NCBI RefSeq assembly: GCF_027497195.1
Contig: NZ_CP114905.1
Location: 5,095,001 to 5,159,000 of the forward strand
Length of the DNA stretch: 64,000 bases
Source: Streptomyces sp. WMMC500
Lineage (GTDB): Bacteria; Actinomycetota; Actinomycetes; Streptomycetales; Streptomycetaceae
Direction: 5' to 3'
Numbering within the stretch: the stretch's first letter is position 1; each line of letters starts with the position of its first letter. The position numbers were made by a program, and so were the translations under genes. Of the stretch, positions 1 to 7,990 are shown one piece after another. The notes under the pieces are model-generated. The model ran no database searches. It was not told the DNA's origin and worked only from the letters and a program-made list of their open reading frames with translations.

Positions 1-981
1 GTGGTCTCCGGCGCCCCCGACTCCCCGTGGACGGTCGAGGAGCTGACGGCGGACCGCGAGAACCTGGAGGCCAACGGCCTGCACGTGACCGCCTTCCTCA
101 TCAGCGCCCCCGACTCGGTCGTGCGTGGCGAGGACGGCCGCGACCAGGCCATCGAGGACATGAAGACGTCGCTGGTGGCCGCGGGCCGGGCCGGCATCCC
201 GGTGGTCGAGTACAACTGGTACGTCCACCGGCTGAAGGAGGGCTACTACGAGGAGATCGACGAGACCGACCGCATCGGCGCCGGCTACACCGCCTTCGAC
301 CTCGACCACGAGGTGGACGGCGTCAAGGTCCGCGACCTCCCGCGCCCCGACGGCGTGCCCGCCTTCACCCGCGAGGAACTCTGGGAGCACTACGAGCACT
401 TCCTGCGCGAGGTCATGCCGGTCGCCGAGGAGGCCGGCGTGCGGATGGCGGTCCACCCCAACGACCCGCCCGCCGCGATCAGCCGCGGCACCCCGCAGAT
501 CATGGGCTCGGTCCCGGACTGGAAGCGGATGGTCGACACCGTCGACAGCCCGGCGAACGGCATGACCGTGCACGCGGGTGTGACGGCGGAGGTCGGCTTC
601 GACTCCGTCGACTTCCTGCGCTGGATGTGCCGCAAGGACCGGGTCAACCACATCCACTACCGCAACGTCCGGGTCGACAAGCCGCGCGTGAAGTACGCGG
701 AGGTCTTCCCGGACAACGGCGAGACCGACATGTTCGGCTTCATGCGCCAGCTCATCCGGGCGGGCTACGCGCGGGGCATCCTCGCCGAGCACCCGCGGGC
801 GAACGACTTCGACCGCGAGAACGGCTCCGACCAGAGCAACCAGTACAAGGACGTGGGCGGCGGCGGCCACGGCATGGAGCTGTACGACACCGGCTACGCG
901 CGGGCGATGATGCAGGCCGCGCTGATCATGGAGCGGGGCCGGTTCGGGCACGGCGACGACGACCACGACGACGACCGCTAG
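1..981 (+). CDS. uxuA: Mannonate dehydratase (UxuA family), 5' end outside window
   Basis: The 326 visible residues match the C-terminal and central part of UxuA, which converts D-mannonate to 2-keto-3-deoxygluconate in hexuronate breakdown. Metal-site stretches are recognisable: a VHPNDPP segment near residue 152, the NHIHYRN segment near 217 and AEHPR near 263, all in a TIM barrel. The reading frame is open to base 1, and the first residues look internal, so the true start lies upstream; family members are about 350-390 residues. The tail is a charged D/H-rich stretch. It is followed after 9 bases by the GroEL-like gene. The function call is firm and the start is unknown. Confidence 0.85.
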   Translation: MVSGAPDSPWTVEELTADRENLEANGLHVTAFLISAPDSVVRGEDGRDQAIEDMKTSLVAAGRAGIPVVEYNWYVHRLKEGYYEEIDETDRIGAGYTAFDLDHEVDGVKVRDLPRPDGVPAFTREELWEHYEHFLREVMPVAEEAGVRMAVHPNDPPAAISRGTPQIMGSVPDWKRMVDTVDSPANGMTVHAGVTAEVGFDSVDFLRWMCRKDRVNHIHYRNVRVDKPRVKYAEVFPDNGETDMFGFMRQLIRAGYARGILAEHPRANDFDRENGSDQSNQYKDVGGGGHGMELYDTGYARAMMQAALIMERGRFGHGDDDHDDDR

Positions 982-989
982 GGAGACCG

Positions 990-2900
990 GTGAGCGGGCT
1001 GCTCTTCGAGGACGCCGCGCGGGCCGCCCTGCGCCGCGGCGTGGACGCGGTCGCGGACGCGGCGCGGGTCACGCTGGGGCCGCGGGGGCGGCTGGTGGTG
1101 CTGGGCGGCGGTACGGGACCGGGGTCGGCCGGCTCCCGGGGCGCGGGCCCGCGCCCCGACCGCTCCGGGGCGGGCCGCTCCGGTGCCGGCCGCTCCGGCG
1201 CCGGCTCCGACCGCTCCGGGGCCGGCGCCGGAGGCGCCGCTCCGGGGGCAGGGCGCGGGGCCGGGGGCGCGGGTACCGGCGGCGGGGCCGGCACCGCCTC
1301 CGGCCCCGTCGCCACCCGCGACGGGGCCACCGTCGCGTCCGCCGTCACCGAAGCCGTCCGGCTCTCCGACCCGTACGCGAACCTCGGCGCCTCCCTCGTC
1401 CGCCAGGCCGCCACCCGCACCCGCCGCGCCGCCGGCGACGGCACGACGACGACCATCGTGCTCACCCAGGCGCTGTACGCGGCCGGGCTGCGCGCGGTGA
1501 CCGCCGGGGCCGATCCCGTCGCCGTTCGCCGCGGCCTCGACGCCGCGGCGGCGGCGGCCGTCGCGTACCTGACCGACACCGCCCGCCCCCTCGACGGCGA
1601 GCACGACGCCGCGCGGGTCGCCGCCGCGGCGGGCCGCGACCCCGCGCTCGGCGAGCTGGTCGCCGGCGCCTTCGCCAAGGCCGGGCGGAACGCGGCGATC
1701 TCCGTCGAGGAGGCGCACGTGGCGGGCGTGGAGCTGGAGTTCACCGACGGCCTGCGGCTGGACCGCGGCTTCCTCAGCCCGTTCATGATGACCCACCCCG
1801 AGCAGGGCACGGCGGTGCTGGAGGACCCGTACGTCCTGCTGCACCACGGCCGCATCGCCGGTCCCGACGACCTCCTGCCGGTCATGGAGCGGGTCGCGGC
1901 CACGGGCCGCCCGCTGCTGGTCGTCGCGGACTCCGTCCAGCAGGACGCGCTCGCGGCGCTGGTCGCCAACCGCCTGCGCGGCACGCTGCTCTCCGCGGCC
2001 GTCCCGGCGCCGGCGCTGGGCGCGCGGCGGCTCGCGCACCTGGAGGACCTGGCGGCGCTGACGGGCGCGGAGGTGGTGGTGCCGGAGAAGGGGATGCCGA
2101 CCGGGGCGACGGAGCTGTCGTCGCTGGGGCGCGCGGAGCGGGTGGTGGTGACGAGGCGGACGACGACGGTGACGCGGGGCGCGGGGTCGCCCGAGGCGGT
2201 CGCGCGGCAGGTGGCGCACCTGGAGTACGCGCTCGCCGGGGCGGTGTCCGACTTCGACCGGGAGGTGCTGGAGCTGCGGCTGGCCCGGCTGACGGGCGGG
2301 GTGGCGGTGCTGCGGGTCGGCGGTGCCACGGACCCGGAGCGCGCGGAGCGGCGGGAGCGCGTCGCGGGCGCGGTGGCGGCGGTACGGGCGGCGCTGGCGG
2401 AGGGCGTCGTGCCGGGCGGCGGCACGGGGCTGGCGGGCGCGCGGGAGGCGGTGGACGGTCTGCTGAGCGGCGGTACGGGGCAGGGCGACGGGACCGGGCC
2501 GGGCGACGGGACGCCCGCACGCGCCCTGTCCCCCGACGAGCGGGCGGGCGCCCTGGCCGTACGGGCCGCCCTCACCGCCCCGCTGCGGCAGCTCGCCGAC
2601 AACGCCGGCGCGGACGGCGCCCGCGTGGTCGCCGAGACGGCCGGCCTCCCGCCGGGCCACGGCTGGAACGCGGACACCGGCACGTACGGTGACCTGCCCG
2701 CGGCCGGCGTACTCGACCCGGTCCGCGTGCCCCGTACCGCCCTGGAGAACGCCGCCTCCGTGGCGGGGCTGATGCTCACCGCCGGCGCCCTGGTGGTCGA
2801 CCGGAAGCCGCGCGACCCGGACGCGGTGAGCTGGCGCCGCAGAGGCCACGGCCACCACCACGGCTCGGGTCACAGCCACGGTCACAGTCACCACCACTGA
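990..2900 (+). CDS. Divergent GroEL-like chaperonin with low-complexity insertion and His-rich tail
   Basis: This 636-residue Hsp60 homologue starts at GTG 990, nine bases after the uxuA stop. The nucleotide-site motif GDGTTTT is intact, and the hinge-side EGVVPGGG segment near residue 470 is present. Two features are abnormal. A Gly/Ala/Arg/Ser-rich insertion of about 65 residues (roughly bases 1105-1300) splits the conserved run between the LGPRGR and ATRDGATVA segments. The two residues aligning with the catalytic Asp pair of the usual RVDDAL motif are Ala-Gly (RVAGAV). The C-terminus is a histidine-rich tail, as in actinobacterial GroEL1 paralogues. I infer a specialised paralogue with reduced or altered ATPase. 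No GroES gene is adjacent. Confidence 0.85.
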   Translation: MSGLLFEDAARAALRRGVDAVADAARVTLGPRGRLVVLGGGTGPGSAGSRGAGPRPDRSGAGRSGAGRSGAGSDRSGAGAGGAAPGAGRGAGGAGTGGGAGTASGPVATRDGATVASAVTEAVRLSDPYANLGASLVRQAATRTRRAAGDGTTTTIVLTQALYAAGLRAVTAGADPVAVRRGLDAAAAAAVAYLTDTARPLDGEHDAARVAAAAGRDPALGELVAGAFAKAGRNAAISVEEAHVAGVELEFTDGLRLDRGFLSPFMMTHPEQGTAVLEDPYVLLHHGRIAGPDDLLPVMERVAATGRPLLVVADSVQQDALAALVANRLRGTLLSAAVPAPALGARRLAHLEDLAALTGAEVVVPEKGMPTGATELSSLGRAERVVVTRRTTTVTRGAGSPEAVARQVAHLEYALAGAVSDFDREVLELRLARLTGGVAVLRVGGATDPERAERRERVAGAVAAVRAALAEGVVPGGGTGLAGAREAVDGLLSGGTGQGDGTGPGDGTPARALSPDERAGALAVRAALTAPLRQLADNAGADGARVVAETAGLPPGHGWNADTGTYGDLPAAGVLDPVRVPRTALENAASVAGLMLTAGALVVDRKPRDPDAVSWRRRGHGHHHGSGHSHGHSHHH

Positions 2901-2918
2901 CCAGCCGAAAGGCTGAAA

Positions 2919-2939
2919 GTTGAGTCTGGACTTGTCAAC
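2919..2939. promoter_or_regulatory. HAIR-like inverted repeat (possible HspR-type operator)
   Basis: GTTGAGT, seven bases, then TGTCAAC form an imperfect inverted repeat with the 7-7-7 geometry of the HspR box (CTTGAGT-N7-ACTCAAG). It lies 75 bases before hsp20 and its right half overlaps the -35-like TTGTCA. The left half fits the consensus better than the right. It could instead be the site of another heat-shock repressor. Confidence 0.4.
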
Positions 2940-2961
2940 TAACTTCCCCTTGAGCTATATA
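2932..2961 (+). promoter_or_regulatory. Candidate promoter of hsp20
   Basis: TTGTCA at 2932-2937 and TATATA at 2956-2961 are separated by 18 bp, which fits a vegetative promoter. It is unusually AT-rich for this window. A repressor bound at the overlapping inverted repeat would occlude the -35 element. Confidence 0.45.
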
Positions 2962-3014
2962 CATTTGGCGTAGGGCATCGCACCAACGCAAGCCTCAAGG
3001 AGGGAGAGACCGTG

Positions 3015-3437
3015 ATGCTCATGCGTACCGACCCCTTCCGGGAGTTCGACCGCCTCACCCAGCAGCTCTTCGGCACCGCCGAGCGCCCCGTAGCCATGCC
3101 GATGGACGCGTACCGCGCCGGTGACGACTTCGTGATCCACCTCGACCTGCCCGGCGTCGACCCCGAGACCATCGACCTCGGTGTCGAGCGCAACGTCCTC
3201 ACCGTCCACGCCGAACGCAGGTCCGCGGCCCCGGACGGGACGGAGCTGGTCGTGGCGGAGCGCCCGCGCGGACGCTTCAGCCGCCAGGTCTTCCTCGGCG
3301 AGATGCTGGACACCGACCGCATCGAGGCGCGCTACGACGACGGAGTCCTCACCCTGCGCATCCCGGTCGCCGAGCAGGCGAAGCCGCGCAAGATCCGGAT
3401 CGTGGGCGGCGACTCGAAGAAGCAGATCGCGAACTGA
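3015..3437 (+). CDS. Hsp20 / alpha-crystallin small heat-shock protein
   Basis: A 140-residue cytoplasmic holdase chaperone. The alpha-crystallin domain runs from about residue 35 to 130, with the DLPGVD segment, the GVLTLRIP strand and a C-terminal PRKI extension of the IxI type used in oligomer assembly. ATG 3015 is preferred to GTG 3012 because the family begins MLMRTDPF and AAGGAGGGAG sits at good distance; ATG 3021 is also possible. A HAIR-like operator and AT-rich promoter precede it. It lies beside the GroEL paralogue, making a small chaperone block. Confidence 0.92.
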   Translation: MLMRTDPFREFDRLTQQLFGTAERPVAMPMDAYRAGDDFVIHLDLPGVDPETIDLGVERNVLTVHAERRSAAPDGTELVVAERPRGRFSRQVFLGEMLDTDRIEARYDDGVLTLRIPVAEQAKPRKIRIVGGDSKKQIAN

Positions 3438-3569
3438 GGCGGGACGAGGCGGCCGAGCCGCCCACCGCACCCACCCGGAGAATCGCCCCCGTGCCGCTGC
3501 CCGGCGCCAGGGCATGCCCCACGCGGCGGCACGGGGACACGCACACCTCGAAAGGAGCAAGACGCGCCC

Positions 3570-3986
3570 ATGCGATGGACGCAGTTCACAGCCCAGGTCA
3601 AGGACTTCGGTCAGTACCCGACGGCGCGCGAGGCAGAGCGCGTCACACGGGTCGTCCTCTCGGCGCTCGGCGGGCACCTGCCCCCGCCCGAACGCGCGGA
3701 GCTGGCCGCCCGCCTGCCGGTGGAGGCCGCCCGTACGCTCGCCGACCAGGTTCCCGCCACGCGGCGGCCGGCGGGGGCGGCGGAGTTCGTGGAGTCGGTG
3801 GCGCTCCGCATCGACGGCGCGACGACGGCCACGGCGCGGTGGGACGTCAGCTCGGTTCTGTGCGTGATCGCGGAGGCAGTGGGCGACGACGACCTCCTCA
3901 CCCGCGTGCTCGCCACCCTCCCCCCGGGCTTCGCGCTGCTCTTCGGCCGCGCGGACCTGACGCAGGCCAGGGCAACGGCAGCCTGA
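3570..3986 (+). CDS. DUF2267 domain protein
   Basis: A 138-residue soluble protein with the DUF2267 pattern: an N-terminal YPTAREAERVTRVVLSALG helix pair, a central LADQVPA segment and a VLATLPPGF motif near the end. The biochemical role of the family is unknown; members often sit near stress or chaperone genes, as here behind hsp20. An AAAGGAGC ribosome-binding site precedes the ATG. A strong GC-rich hairpin follows the stop codon. Confidence 0.8.
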   Translation: MRWTQFTAQVKDFGQYPTAREAERVTRVVLSALGGHLPPPERAELAARLPVEAARTLADQVPATRRPAGAAEFVESVALRIDGATTATARWDVSSVLCVIAEAVGDDDLLTRVLATLPPGFALLFGRADLTQARATAA

Positions 3987-3993
3987 CGAAGCC

Positions 3994-4031
3994 GCCGCCT
4001 GCCGCCCCCGCCCGAGGCGGCGGCAGGCGGC
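3994..4031 (+). terminator. GC-rich hairpin after the DUF2267 gene
   Basis: GCCGCCTGCCGCC (3994-4006) pairs perfectly with GGCGGCAGGCGGC (4019-4031) around a 12-base loop, eight bases after the stop codon. There is no T tract, which is common for actinobacterial terminators. Confidence 0.6.
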
Positions 4032-4118
4032 CGGCCCCGTGGTGCACGCCCTCCGTGCGGGCGGTCGGCTGTCGGTGGCGTGCAGCACAATGGGCGGCGG
4101 ATGACGGAAGGCGGCGCC

Positions 4119-5360
4119 ATGACGGTGTGGGACGAGTTGGTCGGGCAGGAACGGGTCGGTGAGCAGTTGGCCGCCGCAGCCCGGGCGGCCGACGCACGGG
4201 TCACGGCGGAAGCAGGGCAACCCGCCTCGGCCTCAGCGCCGGGGGATGCCTCCGACCGCCCCTCCACCTCGGCGATGACGCACGCCTGGCTGTTCACCGG
4301 CCCGCCCGGCGCCGGCCTGGCGACGACCGCCCGCGCCTTCGCCGCCGCGCTCCAGTGCGTCAGCCCGGACCGCGCCGCCGCCGGTCCCGGATGCGGCTTC
4401 TGCGACGGCTGCCACACCGCCCTCGTCGGCACCCACGCCGACGTCACCGTCATCGCCACGGACCTCCTCACCATCGGCGTCAAGGAGACGCGCGACCTGG
4501 TCCGCCGCGCCCAGCTCGCCCCCTCCGGCGGACGCTGGCAGGTCATCGTCGTCGAGGACGCCGACCGCCTCACCGAGGGCGCCGGCAACGTCCTGCTGAA
4601 GGCCGTCGAGGAGCCCGCCCCGCGCACGGTCTGGCTGCTGTGCGCGCCGTCGCTGGAGGACGTGCTGCCCACGATCCGCTCCCGCTGCCGCCACCTCTCC
4701 CTCAGCACCCCCGCCGTCGCGGCGGTCGCCGCCGTCCTCGTCCATCGCGACGGCGTCACCCCCGCCGTCGCCGAGTCCGCCGCCCGCGCGGCCGGCGGCC
4801 ACCTCGACCGCGCCCGCCGCCTGGCCACCGACGACCGCGCCCGCGCCCGCCGGGCGGCGGTGCTGCGGATACCGCTGCGGGTCGAGGACATCGGCGGCTG
4901 CCTGCGCGCGGCGCAGGAGCTGGTCGACGTCGCGGCGGACGCGGCGAAGGAACGGGCCGAGGAGCTGGACGAGCAGGAGACGGAGGAGATGCGCACGGCG
5001 CTCGGCGCGCAGCCGGGCGGCCGGATGCCGCGCGGTACGGCGGGCGTGATGAAGGACCTCCAGGAGCGCCAGAAGCGCCGGGCCACGCGCAGCCAGCGCG
5101 ACAGCCTCGACCTGGCCCTCACCGACCTCGCCGGCTTCTACCGCGACGTGCTCGCGCTCCAACTGGGCGCGGTGGCCGACGCCTCGCTGCTGCCCTGCGC
5201 GGACGTGGGGGAGGGGCTCCGGCGGATCGCGGAGGACAGCGGTCCGGAGATGACGCTGCGGCGGATCGACGCGATCATGGAGTGCCGGGAGGCGCTGGAG
5301 CGGAACGTGGCCCCGCTGCTGGCGCTGGAGGCGATGACGGTGACGCTGCGCAAACCGTAG
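4119..5360 (+). CDS. holB: DNA polymerase III delta' subunit
   Basis: A 413-residue clamp-loader subunit that helps place the beta sliding clamp on DNA. The N-terminal AAA+ module shows GPPGAG followed by Leu-Ala-Thr where ATPases have Gly-Lys-Thr, the degenerate Walker A expected of delta', which does not hydrolyse ATP. A zinc module CGFCDGCH is near residue 88, then VVEDADRL (Walker B-like) and the IRSRC motif. ATG 4119 gives the MTVWDELVGQ start usual for Streptomyces; ATG 4101 is also in frame. The following hydrolase and tRNA-Thr match the chromosomal order I recall from Streptomyces. Confidence 0.93.
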   Translation: MTVWDELVGQERVGEQLAAAARAADARVTAEAGQPASASAPGDASDRPSTSAMTHAWLFTGPPGAGLATTARAFAAALQCVSPDRAAAGPGCGFCDGCHTALVGTHADVTVIATDLLTIGVKETRDLVRRAQLAPSGGRWQVIVVEDADRLTEGAGNVLLKAVEEPAPRTVWLLCAPSLEDVLPTIRSRCRHLSLSTPAVAAVAAVLVHRDGVTPAVAESAARAAGGHLDRARRLATDDRARARRAAVLRIPLRVEDIGGCLRAAQELVDVAADAAKERAEELDEQETEEMRTALGAQPGGRMPRGTAGVMKDLQERQKRRATRSQRDSLDLALTDLAGFYRDVLALQLGAVADASLLPCADVGEGLRRIAEDSGPEMTLRRIDAIMECREALERNVAPLLALEAMTVTLRKP

Positions 5361-5444
5361 AAGAGCGGAAACGGCACCGCGCCCCGTCAACCCGTCACCC
5401 GTACGGGGAGAGGGTGACCGGGCGGCGGCCCCTCCCCCAGCGGC

Positions 5445-5450
5445 TACGCT
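5445..5450 (+). promoter_or_regulatory. -10-like TACGCT before the TAP-like hydrolase
   Basis: TACGCT ends eight bases before ATG 5458, so transcription would start at or very near the start codon, as in leaderless actinobacterial mRNAs. No convincing -35 hexamer is seen at 16-18 bp. Confidence 0.45.
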
Positions 5451-5457
5451 CAGGCGC

Positions 5458-7053
5458 ATGGACTTCCGCAGCCTGTTCCGCACGGCCGCACCCGTCACCG
5501 CACTGGCGGTGCTGGTCGCCGCCGCCGGGTGTGACTCCGCCGGCTCCGACGGCGGCGGCACGGGCACCGGCGGCAGCGGCGCCGACGCCGCCCGCGCCGG
5601 CAGCGTCAGCCGGGTGCTCGAACCGCTCCCGGTGCAGATCCCCGCGGACCTGAAGCCGTACTACGAGCAGAAGCTGCGCTGGACCGAGTGCGCCGCCCCC
5701 GGTTTCGAGTGCGCGACGCTGCGCGTACCGCTGGACTACGCCGCCCCGGGCGGCGAGGACGTGGAACTGGCGGTGGCCCGCAAGCCGGCCGAGAACCCCG
5801 CCGAGCGCCTGGGCTCACTGCAGGTGAACCCGGGCGGCCCGGGCGCCTCGGCGATCGAGTTCCTGCAGAACTTCGCGGGCGTCGGCTACCCGGAGGAGGT
5901 CCGGGCCGGGTACGACATCGTGGCGGTGGACCCGCGCGGCGTGGGCGGCAGCCAGCCGGTGCGGTGCCTGACGGACGCCGCGTTCGAGGCGCACACCCAG
6001 GTCGACCAGACACCCGACGACGAGCGCGAGGTCGAGGCGCTGACCGCGTCGTTCGACCGCTTCGCGCAGGGCTGCGCGGAGCGCGCGGGCAAGCTGCTGG
6101 GCCACGTCTCGACGGAGGAGGCGGCCCGGGACATGGACGTGCTCCGCGCCGTCCTCGGCGACAAGAAGCTGACCTACGTCGGCGCCTCGTACGGCACGAT
6201 GCTCGGCGCCACCTACGCGGGCCTCTTCCCGCAGCGCTCCGGCCGCCTGGTCCTCGACGGCGCCATGGACCCGTCCCTCACCTCCCGCCAACTGAACCTC
6301 GACCAGAACGCGGGCTTCACCACGGCCTTCGACGCCTTCGCCGAGGACTGCGTCCAGCGCTCGGACTGCCCGCTCGGCACGGACAGCGCCGAGGACGCGG
6401 GCCGGCAGCTCCGCAGCTTCCTGGACCGCCTCGACGCGAAGCCGGTGCCCACCGGCGAGGAGCGCCGGCTGGGCGAGCCGCTGGCCACGATGGGCGTGCT
6501 GATGGCGATGTACCAGGAGGACTTCTGGCCGCAGCTTCGCGACTCGCTCACGGACGCCATGGAGCGCAAGGACGGCAGCGGGATGCTGGCGCTGGCGGAC
6601 ATGTACTTCGAACGGGAGCCGGACGGCTCGTACGGCAGCATGATGTACGGCTTCGCGGCCGTGAACTGCATCGACCAGCCGCCCCCCTTCGAGACCCCGG
6701 CGGACGTCGAGAAGCTGGTCCCTGCCTTCGAGGCGGACTCCCCGGTCTTCGGCCGCGACTTCGCCTGGGCGGCCCTGAACTGCGCCGACTGGCCGGTCCC
6801 CGCCACCGGCGAGGCCAACCGCATCGAGGCGTCGGGCACCCCCCCGATCCTGGTCGTCGGCACCACCCGCGACCCGGCGACCCCGTACGTCTGGGCGGAG
6901 AGCCTGGCGGCCCAGCTCGACGAGGGCGTGCTCCTCACGTACGAGGGCGACGGCCACACCGCGTACGCGCGGGGCAACACCTGCATCGACACCGCGGTCG
7001 ACACCTACCTCCTGGAAGGCACCCCACCCCAGAACGGCAAACGCTGCCGCTGA
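5458..7053 (+). CDS. Secreted alpha/beta hydrolase, tripeptidyl aminopeptidase (TAP-like) family lipoprotein
   Basis: A 531-residue exported protein with an N-terminal hydrophobic segment and a lipobox ending at Cys25, so probably a membrane-anchored lipoprotein. The alpha/beta-hydrolase fold shows the oxyanion region NPGGPG, the nucleophile elbow GASYG (Ser244), and in the C-terminal TAP-like domain the TRDPATP (Asp) and GDGHTAY (His) triad positions. Relatives are SlpD/SlpE and tripeptidyl aminopeptidases of Streptomyces that trim N-terminal peptides from secreted proteins. No Shine-Dalgarno sequence is obvious, and a -10-like box sits just upstream, suggesting a leaderless message. Exact peptide specificity cannot be read. 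Confidence 0.88.
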   Translation: MDFRSLFRTAAPVTALAVLVAAAGCDSAGSDGGGTGTGGSGADAARAGSVSRVLEPLPVQIPADLKPYYEQKLRWTECAAPGFECATLRVPLDYAAPGGEDVELAVARKPAENPAERLGSLQVNPGGPGASAIEFLQNFAGVGYPEEVRAGYDIVAVDPRGVGGSQPVRCLTDAAFEAHTQVDQTPDDEREVEALTASFDRFAQGCAERAGKLLGHVSTEEAARDMDVLRAVLGDKKLTYVGASYGTMLGATYAGLFPQRSGRLVLDGAMDPSLTSRQLNLDQNAGFTTAFDAFAEDCVQRSDCPLGTDSAEDAGRQLRSFLDRLDAKPVPTGEERRLGEPLATMGVLMAMYQEDFWPQLRDSLTDAMERKDGSGMLALADMYFEREPDGSYGSMMYGFAAVNCIDQPPPFETPADVEKLVPAFEADSPVFGRDFAWAALNCADWPVPATGEANRIEASGTPPILVVGTTRDPATPYVWAESLAAQLDEGVLLTYEGDGHTAYARGNTCIDTAVDTYLLEGTPPQNGKRCR

Positions 7054-7144
7054 CCCGCCGGGGCCCCACCCGCAAACCGCGTGCGGAGGACCCCGGGGAA
7101 CTGTGTAAACTTGTCGCCGTTGCCAGGGCCACGGCCCGCAACCT

Positions 7145-7221
7145 GCCGCCTTAGCTCAGTCGGCCAGAGCGACGCACTCGTAATGCGTAGGTCAAGGGTT
7201 CGATTCCCTTAGGCGGCTCCA
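7145..7221 (+). tRNA. tRNA-Thr(CGT)
   Basis: Full cloverleaf: acceptor GCCGCCT pairs with AGGCGGC (7211-7217), the D arm contains AGCTCAG, the anticodon loop CTCGTAA gives anticodon CGT (reads ACG), the T arm has GGTTCGATTCC, and CCA is encoded at 7219-7221. A strong terminator follows at once. I saw no second copy of its 3' end in the window, so there is no sign of an integrated element using it as an attachment site. Confidence 0.97.
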
Positions 7222-7226
7222 CCGAA

Positions 7227-7259
7227 GGCCAGGTCACGTAGCCCGTGACCTGGCCTTTT
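7227..7259 (+). terminator. Rho-independent terminator after tRNA-Thr
   Basis: GGCCAGGTCACG (7227-7238) and CGTGACCTGGCC (7244-7255) form a perfect 12-bp stem with a 5-base loop followed by TTTT. It is a textbook terminator six bases after the tRNA. Confidence 0.93.
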
Positions 7260-7397
7260 GCCTGAGTATCGCGCGTACCGGAGCCGGGGCTCCGGCCTCC
7301 GATGAGAGCGCGGCCCGGCGCATCGCTGTCCTTCCGGAGGGAGGGCCTGGTGGGGCGCCTGGGGGTCGGGCAGGGAGGGGTCCCGTGACGCTCGGCC

Positions 7398-7403
7398 TAG
7401 AGT
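7398..7403 (+). promoter_or_regulatory. -10-like TAGAGT
   Basis: TAGAGT ends six bases before ATG 7410, consistent with a leaderless transcript. The remaining gap between the tRNA terminator and this gene (7260-7397) shows nothing else recognisable. Confidence 0.4.
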
Positions 7404-7409
7404 CCGAGC

Positions 7410-7778
7410 ATGCCGACAGCCCTCACCCGCAAGGCATCCTTACTCTTCAACCTCGCCGGACTTGCCACCGTCGCGGCGCTCGTCACCGGACTTTACTTCC
7501 TGCTCAACGACACGAAGGTCGACCACGATTCCAGTGACGGCACGTTCGTGATCTTCACCCGTGCGAATTGCGGGGACGCGTTCTCCGACGGGCACTATGC
7601 CGCTGAAGCCGATTCCAATCCCGACGACGCCTTCGCCGCCGAAGTGGGCGCCGCATGCGAGGACGCCAAGCGTCCCAAGTTGATCGTCGGCTGGTCCCTC
7701 ACGGCCGTGGGCGCACTCGGTCTGCCTGCGGCCGCGGTCTACGCCCGCCGCCGTGCCGCCGACCTCCGCAGTGGATGA
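7410..7778 (+). CDS. Small two-pass membrane protein of unknown function
   Basis: 122 residues with hydrophobic segments at about 12-32 and 92-110 and an acidic loop between them containing two cysteines (NCGDAF and AACEDA) that could form an extracytoplasmic disulfide. I do not recognise the family. Codon 11 is TTA (7440-7442), a rare leucine codon that usually makes expression depend on the bldA tRNA and late growth. It stands alone between the tRNA and a minus-strand operon; 7779-7990 holds no recognisable feature. Confidence 0.65.
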   Translation: MPTALTRKASLLFNLAGLATVAALVTGLYFLLNDTKVDHDSSDGTFVIFTRANCGDAFSDGHYAAEADSNPDDAFAAEVGAACEDAKRPKLIVGWSLTAVGALGLPAAAVYARRRAADLRSG

Positions 7779-7990
7779 TGTTCCACCAGACTGCGGCTGC
7801 CTATCGCAGATGTCCCCGGCCGACACGGTGCGCGATGTCGTAAAGGTCGTTGTACCCCGGAGTGTGCGTTGAAACGGGCCGAGGTGGGCGGAATGTGCGC
7901 TACCGGGACAAACTTGCGATGAGCCACCCCGAGAACCGGGTCAAATCGGGCGCGCAGCCTGACTTTTTCCCGTCGACACGCGCTCGCTGG

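Noticed and set aside
1-981. Base 1 GTG as the real start of the mannonate dehydratase
   Set aside because: The frame is open to the window edge and the first residues match internal family sequence; no ribosome-binding site can be seen.
7145-7221. tRNA-Thr as an integration (att) site
   Set aside because: No second copy of the tRNA 3' end and no integrase gene are visible in the window; a normal terminator and unrelated genes follow.
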